From the NCBI RefSeq assembly GCF_040954645.1, contig NC_092806.1, positions 27,429,644-27,493,643 on the forward strand: 64,000 bases of DNA, given 5' to 3'. Positions 55,011 through 64,000 of this stretch are shown here, piece after piece. Below the pieces are notes generated by a model that saw only the letters and a program-made list of their open reading frames with translations, made no database searches and had not been told where the DNA came from. The translations under genes were made by a program, and so were the position numbers. Each line of letters begins with the position of its first letter. The first letter of the stretch is position 1. This stretch comes from Diabrotica undecimpunctata. Taxonomy: Eukaryota; Arthropoda; Insecta; Coleoptera; Chrysomelidae.

Positions 55011-56145
55011 GGGCCACGATAGACCGTTAAAAACGTCTGGACTGAAAGGAGAAATGATAACTGATCTGAACTAATAGCCACAATAGACCTTTTAGGTCAA
55101 GTGGAAGGATAGTTATGCACCCATTCCTATTAAACCTAACCTAACAATTCTTCTTAATGTAGATAAAGTTAAACTAATCGCTAATATACGTATTCGTAGC
55201 GCTCTTTGAAGTTTAATACACTATCTAATTGGCCTATTCTATTTCACAAAAAATCGCTTATTACGGTTATTTCACCATGTTATTTATTTGTTGTACAACA
55301 AACCACTATATAATTATCCCAAGTGCTAAAAAAATCACTTAGCGGCAAGCCGAACTACTTACTCACAAATTCCAACTCTTTCACCAATAAAAAACGCAGA
55401 AGAGAGAAAAATCGTTTTTCTTAGCGGAAGTGAAACCTACCGGCGAATAATTTATCACAAGGAAAACAAATTGATCAACAGTGATGTGTTTGGTTTTGAA
55501 AAGGAATGAAATACATCGAACGAGGTATTTTCCGGGGTATTTTGCCATTTCCCGCGCGCTCATCTCATGAATAAAGAACAACCTAAGGACGGGTAAAGGA
55601 TGCAATGACTCGAGATAGATTTTTATTGGGACTGTGATTGATTGGTAATATGTTAAAGGTTCAAAGGTAGTAGAAGCCACGTTTTATTATTATTAATATT
55701 TGAAATTGATTTTATAAAAATTTGTTTTGTCAATACTTAATTTACAATTATTTTAATTAACAATTACTACAAGTATTAAAATTATGAAAAACAAAGTGCC
55801 TACTTACTGAACATCAGAATCAAACAAAATTCCAGCTCTGTTAGAAGCCGTAGTTAGACATATTTATTATTAATTTAATTTTCAAGCATATTTCTCTTCG
55901 CAATAGTATATAAAAATTATATTATAGAAATCTAGGTTTATAATTATTTTATAGAAAACTACAACCAAAATAAATAAATATACTAAAACCGCCAAATATC
56001 AAAGCAACAACATCATGAATTAGTAGCGTACTATAATAATTACGCTCTTGGCTAGTTTTACGAAACATAATATTGATTATACTATTGTACATAGTATAGT
56101 CCAGTAGCCGAAAGGAAAAAGAGGAATTTCATAGTGAAGACGTAG
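55011..56145. other. AT-rich non-coding stretch
   Basis: A 99-codon minus frame (55680-55381) has no motif I recognise. CCTAACCTAAC near 55133 is too short to be a telomeric array. Confidence 0.35.
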
Positions 56146-56149
56146 GCGA

Positions 56150-56545
56150 TGACGTTGACAACAAAAACTTACTAAACTAAGAGAAATGTACAAAGAGCTG
56201 AGAGAAAAAAGTCAGAGCTGAAAATAAAAAATAAAGAAAGAATAAAAGAAAACAAAGCAACGGGTAAATGCGGTGAAAAATAGGTTCGAAATGCTCGAAA
56301 AGAAATCGACAAGAAACAATATCATATTAACTGGGTTAACGACTGATACACATAAAGCGACAATAAAAGAAGATGTGACAAGTTCTATAAGAATATACCT
56401 AATCGAGGAAGTAAATGTAGAAAAAGCATCAAAACTAGGACAGAAGATTTATTTGCTACAAATGAGAGAACACGTCCAAATGTCTATCGTCTCAATCAGA
56501 ATGCATACAGTCAAACATTCTCTTTTTACGCGCTTTTACTGGTAG
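56150..56545 (+). pseudogene. Retrotransposon ORF1-like fragment (coiled coil plus RRM-like start)
   Basis: A Lys/Glu-rich coiled-coil stretch (EMYKELREKSQS) leads into MLEKKSTRNNIILTGLTTDT (the R-x-N-N-I-I-I-x-G-L motif of LINE ORF1 RNA-binding domains) and VNVEKASKLGQKIYLLQM. The frame is interrupted once upstream and ends at 56545, next to BEL/Pao sequence. Confidence 0.5.
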
Positions 56546-56679
56546 TGATACAACCTCAGCAGCCTTTAATTCAAGCAAACTATAATTTTTTAAATTTAAA
56601 ACCTACACCAGTATGCAGAACAATTAAACAAAATTTAAGTATTGGTAATTTACTAAAACCAGGAGTGCAATCTTTTTAG

Positions 56680-57650
56680 GATTGTATGGTGCGCCAATAT
56701 GCTCAAGAAAATAATGAGTACAGAAATGGAAACACACATCATCGAGGACAGAACTCAGTACACTGTGCAAACCACAAGGATGTAGAATCCTTACTTGACA
56801 CGGTAATCGTGCGCATAAAGGATTCCAAAGGAGGCTCTCACTTAATGAGAGTACTAATAAACCAAGGTTCGCAATGCTCATTTATTACGAAAGAAGCAGT
56901 GACAATCTTGAAAACACAAAGAAAACCAATCAATACCAGAATATCAGTAATCGATTCGGCAGCAGAAAAAATATCAAACTGGAGCATTAACTAATCATTG
57001 AAACACATTTTCACACTAACTTTGAAATAGAAACAGAGGTTTTGGTACTACCGGAAATAACTAAAGACTTTCCAGAACAGGAAATACTATTAAAGGAATA
57101 TCTTCAAAGAATCGTCTTGTTAGCAGACCCGCGATGCCAAAAGGTAGGAAAGATATACGTATTATTTGGAGTAAAGGAATACAGTTACAATATTGATGGA
57201 TGAATAGTGTCAGGAATTGCACAGGAAAGAAAATCAAGGAATTTCGAAGTATGCAGTCTGATATCCAGACAGGAAATGAACGCACAAAGAAAGAAATTAT
57301 GAGAACTGGAAAAAGTATAATAAGAAAATAGAAGACCAAGAATGTAATGAATACTATCGAGAGACAGTCAAAAGATATAAATAAAGAAGGTACAAAGTAA
57401 AAATAGTATTTTGAAATAGTATAGGAAAATTAAGAGAAACGAAGCAACATGCATTTGCCAGGTTGATGCAATTAGAGAAAACATTCGTAAACGATAGAAG
57501 ACTAGTATCGGATTACAGATGGATTACAGATGGATGGAAGACTATGAAAAACAAGGATACATAGAGGTAAGAGAAAACCATGAAGGAGGTTAATATCTAT
57601 CGCATCTTTCACAACAACAAATATAAGAGCAAAAATTACAGAAAAACAAA
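56680..57650 (+). pseudogene. BEL/Pao retrotransposon: protease and start of RT
   Basis: 56686-56994 encodes LLDTVIVRIKDSKGGSHLMR, VLINQGSQCSFITKEAV, the aspartic protease region of BEL/Pao Pol, in which the catalytic D-x-G-S is N-Q-G-S. Subsequent broken frames keep TEVLVLPEITKDFPEQE-like and LLADPRCQKVGKIYVLFGVK-like blocks and, at about 57530, WMEDYEKQGYIEVRENHEGG just before the RT fingers. No LTR was recognised and the 5' and 3' parts are missing. Annotated only; several stops and shifts make it dead. Confidence 0.7.
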
Positions 57651-57654
57651 TGAA

Positions 57655-58090
57655 TATCTTCTTCTTCTTCTTCTTTTTATGTAGATATGACTGTGTCTGT
57701 TTTTGGATGTGCCTCCACTAAGTTGTCGTTTAATCGTTTACGTACTGTTCCTACTGATTGTCTTACTATTGGAGAACCGTCTCTTGCTGTCTTTACTACT
57801 CTATTTGTTGTCATTCGGCTTATATGATCGTTTCATTCTACTCTTATATTTCTTACCCAGTCCTTGATGTTCTTCCCATAGTATTTTGCTATCTCTGCTG
57901 TTTCTAACATCCTTTTTGTCCTCTCTGTGCCCGGTTATGTTTCTGCCGGGTATGTCATTATTGGTCTGATGACTGTTTTGTAAATTCTGCCTCATTTCTT
58001 TCTCGATATTTTTATTTCTTCATATTGTTTCATTCAGGCAACCTGTGGCTCTGTTTGCTCTATTTACTTGATCTTCCACTTTTGTTTCGA
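57655..58090 (-). pseudogene. LINE ORF2 C-terminal region abutting BEL/Pao
   Basis: Minus frames give VEDQVNRANRATGCLNETIW, RNIEKEMR-type, DHISRMTTNRVVKTARDGS and KRLNDNLVEAH, with a GAAGAAGAAGAAGA tail at 57661-57680 as its 3' end. It inserted at or near the BEL/Pao RT start. Confidence 0.6.
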
Positions 58091-59705
58091 CATGGAGACA
58101 GATGAATAGGAAAGACATAATACAAGAATATATCATAATAGAAGTAGATTTCATAGAAACAGAGGAGCATGGCAAGCTCAACGAGGAAGAAATAATCATA
58201 AACGGACATAGGTGGGACACCACTGGAATAGAGGCACAGCGAGCGCATATCTAGCAACGCATGAACAACAAATGAATTTAGTGCCTGAAGTAGATTTTTT
58301 CCCATAAATGTAAGCAAACTGGATTTGGTTCGACCATAAGGGTTGAAACCTATGTCGAGCAGGAGGCTGGTAAGGGTATAGGGCCAGGGTGGTATGATGG
58401 ATTAAAATTACAAGAGGAATATGCAATTATGGATTTTTTGTAATAGCGAAGTTTATCAGCGAATAGACCAGCGTAGGTTCTACAACAAAGAGTAGACATA
58501 GGGCCGCAACCCATAATAGACACCAAAGTCAGTTATGACGATAAATACATAACAATTATGGGTTAATTCATGCTAACGTGTAGGAATAAATACACTATGC
58601 TAAAAATTACAGCTATCCCGCTGAAAATGGGGACCTCATTGCATCCTAGATGAACTCTGCGATAAAAAAACAGAACAGCACTTGTCTTGTTATCAGCTTC
58701 ACAGTGCAGAAAACTCATTGGAGTAAGATTAGCACTCCCAATATATGGTTAGTAATAACACCAACCAACCAACATGAATTTGACTGAAAATTAAACTCAG
58801 AATCATACATTGATACTTAAAGATTTGCACTGTTAAGGTAGATGATTAATTCAAAAGACTATTGTCATTATATTTGGTACTATATTATGTTTATATTACA
58901 TTTATAGTTTACATTATTATCTCTATTTTTAGTTTATTTTTCCCTATTCTTCGCGTTGGCAATATGTTTAATATCATCTATTAAACAATGGATTAATGAC
59001 CTCGTGTAAAGAATGCTAATTATTTTCTCAAATATTGGTATTGTATGTGTGGCCTGAAATTGGCTTTGGTGGTTTTATTTTAATCCAGAACTTAATATCG
59101 TTCCTATTTTAAAGAATAACTAAGTCGTGCCTGATACAAGAAAATTATATACCCAGCCATTCCCAAAATGTTAAGCTGTATGAAAAGAGTGGACATTTAG
59201 AATTCATTTCAGATAATTGAACCACTTTATTGCTTGTCAAAGCTTAGTATGTATGATGTTTCTGTTACCAGTGAAAAGTTTATTAATATTTGATACTTTG
59301 TACAAACATAACCTACATTTTGGGGAAGTACAGCCGAACTGACTTAAGAATTGCAATGAAAAGATAATGTATATTTTCATCAAAGCAACGAAACAAACGC
59401 AACACAAAGAAGTCCCGTAGAAAAAAAGATTTCATACGTCGGCTCTTAAAGCAAACTCGACATAAAAACGAGGCTAATCCATCTCTAGAAAATTTTTCAA
59501 CAATAAATGGAAAAAGCTTTCTTCGTGGTATTTTTTTGTTGTTGCGCATACCCCATACACACACGTACATAGGGAAGACTGACAAACATTAAAAGTAGCT
59601 TTGAAATTCGCAAACATCTTTTTGTTATTGCCTCGCAAAAAATCCTTTGAACTGTGACAAGAGGAGAGGCACTTAGAAAGCCTATACTCTTCTCATTTCA
59701 CTTAC
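58091..59705. other. Unassigned stretch
   Basis: 58091-58700 has a base composition like the flanking retroelements, so it may hold decayed element sequence, but no motif was recognised. 58700-59705 is AT-rich with no supported gene. Confidence 0.3.
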
Positions 59706-59883
59706 ATTGGCACTTGTAAGACCTGGTGTTCCGCCGCGCAATACGTCGGCGTTATTACATAAAGCGCCGTTTCCTAAAGAGACGCCGACCGACGATGTTG
59801 ACGACAAGCTGCAGCATCGGGTTGGCCCCAAATTGGACAATACGACCTTTATAATCTCTTTGTTCTTGTAGTAAATCAAGTTA
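59706..59883 (-). CDS. Candidate internal exon of an unidentified host gene
   Basis: On the minus strand a textbook acceptor (TTTGCTTTCCTTTCAG) ends at 59884 and a consensus donor (AAT|GTAAGT) begins at 59705. The 178-base exon between them is open in one phase for 59 codons: NLIYYKNKEIIKVVLSNLGP, then TRCCSLSSTSSVGVSLGN, then NNADVLRGGTPGLTSAN. A second phase is open for about 40 codons. G+C rises sharply within the exon and drops at both splice sites. No domain recognised. Exon evidence is good for shape, weak for identity. Confidence 0.5.
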
Positions 59884-60555
59884 CTGAAAGGAAAGCAAAC
59901 TAAATTTATTATAAGCAATTTTCATGCCGACAGTTACAGATATTTTTAAAGAAAATGATTACGTTTCATTTTCGAAAACATAAAGGTCCTATAATAATAA
60001 TCACAATTACAAAGCAACATCAGGAAATCATGCAGCCGTCTCCCAAAATTATCAATATCAAACGATGTGTATGAATCAAGATTTTACTTTAACATTACAA
60101 TTTGCTCATTCAAAGCAGTTCTTGGAACATGTATTCCGATGATTTCTTGTATCAAATTAATAAATTCTTTGGTATATACTAAGGAATAATACTACTAGAT
60201 ATATTTGAGATAGTTTTATATGCGTATAAATTTTATAAATTTATTTATATAAATTTTATGAACGAAGAATTGGACATGTAATATTTAACATAGTATTAAA
60301 TACTTATGCAAAATAGTACCAATTATCACTAACATATTGAATCTAACTTTAAACTAATAGACTTGTTAAAAGAACAAGACATAAACTATTTGGAAGAAAC
60401 GATACGAACTAGTATAATCAATGTGATCAAATGACCAATACTAAACCGAAAAATGATAAATTAAAGACAAAACCACAGATGATTCTAACAATAAAACACT
60501 GAAAACCGGGCACTGTGCCAGATATTTACCTATAATTCATCCAAATTACACTACG
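59884..60555. other. AT-rich non-coding stretch
   Basis: No supported gene; it would be intron if the exon at 59706-59883 is real. Confidence 0.35.
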
Positions 60556-60589
60556 TTGTATCCTTCTGCACGGTATTTACGAATGCGCG

Positions 60590-61092
60590 TAAATAACGAT
60601 AACGCCACGAGATGATTTCTGGTTTTTCAATCAAAATTGAATTTCTGCTATGTTTTATAAACACAAAATCCATATCACTCAGCAAGCGATGTAGCGTGGC
60701 CCGTGAAAAGTTGGGAAAAGTTTCTTCGACATTTACAACAGCTAATATGGTGTTTATTGTTGGTGGTATGTTGTCACGAAAAAATTGATGAACTATATTC
60801 TACGAATTTGGCCCCTGACACCTTCATTGTACTTGTTGTCACGAGAATTACCAACCTTTCGCTTCTTGGGCCTGCTCTTTGGAGATTGTAATCCAGCAGG
60901 TGATGAATATTTCTGTCGAATGCGAAACAGAGTCTTTTCGCAAACACCACTCATTTATGACACTTTCCTAATTACACTTGATACAGAATCGTTGTTATCC
61001 TGATTAAGATGATAATTAATAATATTCATTAGTATCTGCTTCTCTGAAAGTTTCAGAGCTTTTCCACGTTTTCATTGAACAATTTCCTCCAT
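60590..61092 (-). pseudogene. Transposase N-terminal half, inverted relative to its C-terminal half
   Basis: Starts with MEEIVQ at 61092 and reads leftward through RGKALKLSEKQILMNIINYH, MSGVCEKTLFRIRQKYSSPA (helix-turn-helix), GLQSPKSRPKKRKVGNSRDN, and in later frames FPTFHGP-type and WILCL/IAEIQF pieces. This is the DNA-binding half of a Tc1/IS630-like (DDE_3) transposase in a family widespread in insects. The catalytic half lies just to the right on the other strand, so an inversion has separated them. Three frame breaks. Confidence 0.65.
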
Positions 61093-61129
61093 TTTGCGAT
61101 AAAAAAGGGTTCAAGAATGGCTTCTGTCA

Positions 61130-61590
61130 AAGGACCTATTTTTTGAAGAAGACTACCTAAAATGCGAGTTACTTGATGTATACAAGGCCTTTAAAGCAAA
61201 ATATGACAGGTACATAATAGAAGATATTGCCAAAAAGCACAATGTGAAGATTCTGAGGCTCCCACCCTATCACTGTGAACTCAATCCCATCGAAATGGTT
61301 TGGAGTGAAGTGAAACGGTATATAGCTGGACGCAACGCGAACTTTAAAGAAGCTGAAGTGCGAAATTTAATTACAGCAGCATACCAGGTCATTACGCCAG
61401 AGAAATCGAAAAACTACGTAAACCACGTAATAGCAACAGAAAAAAATGTGGGACATTGTCAATTTGTTGGATGATATCGAACCAATTATTATAAATATAA
61501 ATAAGGTAGATTGTGATGACAGTGACGATAATAATGATGATGATGATAGTGAAGCAGAAACTAAATATGACAGCGATTGACAGAAAAAGG
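61130..61590 (+). pseudogene. Transposase C-terminal half with acidic tail
   Basis: KDLFFEEDYLKCELLDVYKA, then LRLPPYHCELNPIEMVWSEV with the last catalytic Glu of the DDE triad, then a C-terminal helix block, and in a shifted frame (run of A at 61440) MWDIVNLLDDIEPIIINI and an Asp-rich tail DCDDSDDNNDDDDSEAE. The first two catalytic Asp are absent. Pairs with the N-terminal half at 60590-61092. Confidence 0.75.
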
Positions 61591-62242
61591 AACTATATGT
61601 GAAATATAATGGTGTACAATTACGATTACTTACACACGAAATTAAATACAATGAGTTCTTTTATTTTCAACTTATTTATTAGTTTTATTTTCGGATATTT
61701 CTACGTTTTGTTACTGCCAACATATACAGTGCGGTTTTTAAAAGTCCTTCCCCCCTTAACTTTTGAACGGAAAAATACATAAATAAAATGTTTCTTTATA
61801 TTTTAGTTTTATTTTATTTGATTTTATTTAAATCTATAAACAAATGGTTAATCTATCTATAAGAAATTATTTGATCTTTTACATCAAAGCTAGTTTGAAA
61901 CGCTATTTATTTTAACTCCAGTTCCATAACTAATGAACGCTCACAAAAAAATAGACATGATAAAACTAAACTAGTCTGAAAAAATAAATGTAGCAAATCG
62001 TCCAATCCGTTCCTGTACAAGTTGTATGTAGAGGCGTTGATCTACTTTTTACCTCTTTCTCGATGAAAATTCGTGTATCGTTCTGAAAATGGAACTTTTA
62101 GAAGTTTCAAAATGGAACTTAAAAAATATGGAATATTGTTTGTCGAAAAAAATACTAATATGATTTATTGTCACCAGCAAAATATTGATATTGATAATTT
62201 GGCTTTTGAAGGCTTTTCCTCGAATAGCATATATCTTCTATA

Positions 62243-62245
<3 letters not shown>
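61591..62245. other. AT-rich non-coding stretch
   Basis: CAGTGCGGTTTTTAAAAGTC at 61730 followed by a C-run resembles a Tc1-type terminal sequence, but no inverse partner was found. No gene supported. Confidence 0.3.

Positions 62246-62316
<71 letters not shown>
62246..62316. repeat. (TA)n microsatellite
   Basis: About 35 TA units ending in TGTGTG, just upstream of the gene-like region at 62380. Confidence 0.95.
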
Positions 62317-62323
<7 letters not shown>

Positions 62324-62379
62324 CAGTTGTGAATCAAGCAGAAACAAATTAAGATGCTTTTATTGTTACTCATTGAAAA

Positions 62380-64000
62380 CTTAGATTACAAAGCCATGTT
62401 CCAGGGCCCGACTGTCACAGTAAAAGATTGGAATCCTTTCAAAATATTTCTAAAGGCTGTAGGAATAGTATTTTGAAGCAATTAATTTTAATATGTTCTG
62501 TTGATGAACAAAATTCATATTTATGTGGTCTAATTACCACACAACAAATCCAAAACCGATGTTTACGTCAAATGAAAGAAAACGCTTAATTTAAAGATGC
62601 CGTATATAGTTATATAGTAAGGTTTATAAATTATGAGAATATAACAAGAGAAGTTCAGGTTTGCTTTAAAGCTTTTATGGCCATCCATGGTATAACCAAG
62701 GAAAAGATGCAGGTCCTTTAAAAATCTTTAAAAGAATTTGGCATGTTTCCACGAGATCCAAGGAAAAAGCATTCTTCAAGACCTAGGAAACTCTCGAAAG
62801 AACAAAGAAAAGAGAGTAACGAACCACATTAGTTCGTTTAAAGGCAGAAAAAGCCAGGACAACTTGACAGAATCTTCCAAAATCTACTTATCAGAGGAGC
62901 TAACTGTTAATAAAATGCACGAAATGTATATTGAAAAATATCAAAATTTAAAAGTGTCTGACGAAACTTACAGAACAATTTTCTTAACTGAATTTAATTT
63001 GTCATTTGGGTATCCCAGGAAAGACACATGTAATACATGTGATGAGTTCCAAGTGAAAATAAAGAACCTAGAAGTTGAAAAGGGTAAAATTTTTTCAGGA
63101 GATAATGATGGTGCTCTTAGACTGGACAATAAAATAAGGCGCTTAGAAAATGAAAATAAACTCCATAAATTGAAAGCAGACACATTTTATAAGAGAAAAT
63201 AAAAAGTTACAAAAAGACGCAGGAAAAGCAGCAATGAAGAAGCAATTTGTTTTGATTTCCAGAAAGACCTGCCAACACCTAACATTTCTACAAATAAAGT
63301 CTACTACAGGCGCCAACTTTCTTTGTATAGTTTTAATGTCCACAATTTATCAACCGGAGCCAGTAAATTTTATACTTATCCTGAAACAGTAGGAAAAAAG
63401 GTAGTGATGATGTGTGCGCAATGTTGCATGATTTTGTATACAGTCATCTTGATATGTCCGACGTATTTTTATGTTCTGTTATTCACGCAGAGGACAAAAC
63501 AAGAATTATACTGTTTTAAGATTTTTCCACAACCTAATGCAAAATGAAAAAAGATTTGATGAAATAAAAATATATTTTCCTATAAGAGGTCATTTCTATC
63601 TTGAAACAGATATTAATATGGGCCTAATTAACCAAAAAGCTAAAGTAGAGCAGCCAAATGAATGGATGGAGATTTTTCGTCAAGCTAGAGTGAAACCTTC
63701 TCCTTTTAATGTTATAGAGGTGGATCAGCTACTATTTAGGAATTGGTCAAAATAACGTATGGTCCTAAAGTTTTGGGAAAAATTTCACCTGGTCTGATTG
63801 AGAAGCAAAATGCATTTAACAAAGAAGGCCATGGAATTGAAATGTCATCAGTTATTGACATTTAATAAACAAACAGAATATTTTGGTTTGTGCTCTGCAA
63901 AATGTCTTATGAAATTGATATTCGTCGAGGTGTTTATAATATGGTTGGGCGAATGTCGAAACGAGATATTGTTAATATTTATCGAGATCAAAACATAAGC
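62380..64000 (+). pseudogene. Widespread insect multicopy family (DUF7869-like), partial
   Basis: Broken plus frames in order: DEQNSYLCGLITTQQIQNRC, VCFKAFMAIHGITKEKMQVL, KEFGMFPRDPRKKHSSRPRK; 62738-63202 with LTVNKMHEMYIEKYQNLK, FNLSFGYPRKDTCNTCDEFQ (C-x2-C) and an acidic/basic coiled coil; then FDFQKDLPTPNISTNKVYYR, RQLSLYSFNVHNLSTG, and 63471-63755 with KIYFPIRGHFYLETDINMG and QARVKPSPFNVIEVDQLLF. The motif order matches a family of multicopy insect proteins that I believe is catalogued as DUF7869; it may be transposon-derived. Frameshifts near 62735, 63200 and 63500, and the window ends before the C-terminus. Confidence 0.6.

Noticed and set aside
55125..55145. CCTAACCTAAC resembling the insect telomere repeat
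   Set aside because: Only two units; far too short for an interstitial telomeric array.
55381..55680. 99-codon minus frame as a gene
   Set aside because: No recognisable domain, splice signal or paralogue in the window.
59313..59585. 90-codon minus frame as a gene
   Set aside because: Phe/Arg-rich with no motif; AT-rich context; likely chance.
1..64000. CRISPR arrays, operons, prokaryotic promoters
   Set aside because: No regularly spaced direct repeats and all gene content is eukaryotic.

Overview
This window is AT-rich nuclear DNA from an insect. The mix of R1-like, RTE/Jockey-type and other non-LTR retrotransposons, Tc1/mariner, piggyBac, Penelope-like and BEL/Pao elements, together with intronless sperm-tail-type genes, fits a large, repeat-dense genome. 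A leaf beetle would be plausible, but that is inference; no species marker is present. Only a few stretches look like host coding sequence. There is no CRISPR array, operon, rRNA or convincing tRNA.

Layout. 0-9.3 kb: a graveyard of LINE fragments, including a PHD-finger ORF1 at the left edge and an R1-like element (5605-7701) inserted with a 9-bp target duplication into another LINE. 9.9-10.2 kb: possible host exons (-). 10.47-10.88 kb: a TTAA-flanked MITE. 11.4-12.0 kb: a broken GCDTTS-family gene. 12.55-14.10 kb: a nearly intact Tc1 element in a (TA)n tract, followed at 14.36-14.46 kb by a hairpin with a hammerhead-ribozyme core. 15.8-24.8 kb: LINE copies on both strands. 25.06-25.90 kb: an intronless host gene with sperm-tail PG-rich repeats and a Cys cluster; its paralogue lies at 45.7-46.6 kb. 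27.88-30.13 kb: a piggyBac element. 31.2-33.1 kb: a LINE nested in a LINE. 35.4-37.4 kb: a mariner element split by a LINE with a 13-bp target duplication. 39.58-41.89 kb: an almost perfect palindrome built from two 3' ends of a Penelope-like element, with a hammerhead core in each arm and a 13-bp target duplication. 43-45.4 kb: two LINE fragments. 47.1-52.7 kb: two Tc1-like relics, a degraded piggyBac and a hammerhead-like repeat. 53.9-58.1 kb: LINE and BEL/Pao pieces. 59.7 kb: a well-delimited candidate exon (-). 60.6-61.6 kb: one transposase whose two halves face opposite ways. 62.4-64.0 kb: a multicopy insect family gene running off the right edge.

The elements do not form a pathway. What links them is insertion history: several elements are cut by younger ones with recognisable target duplications. 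The host genes, if real, are all on the minus strand. The most notable signals are the ribozyme-bearing repeats and the paired intronless genes.
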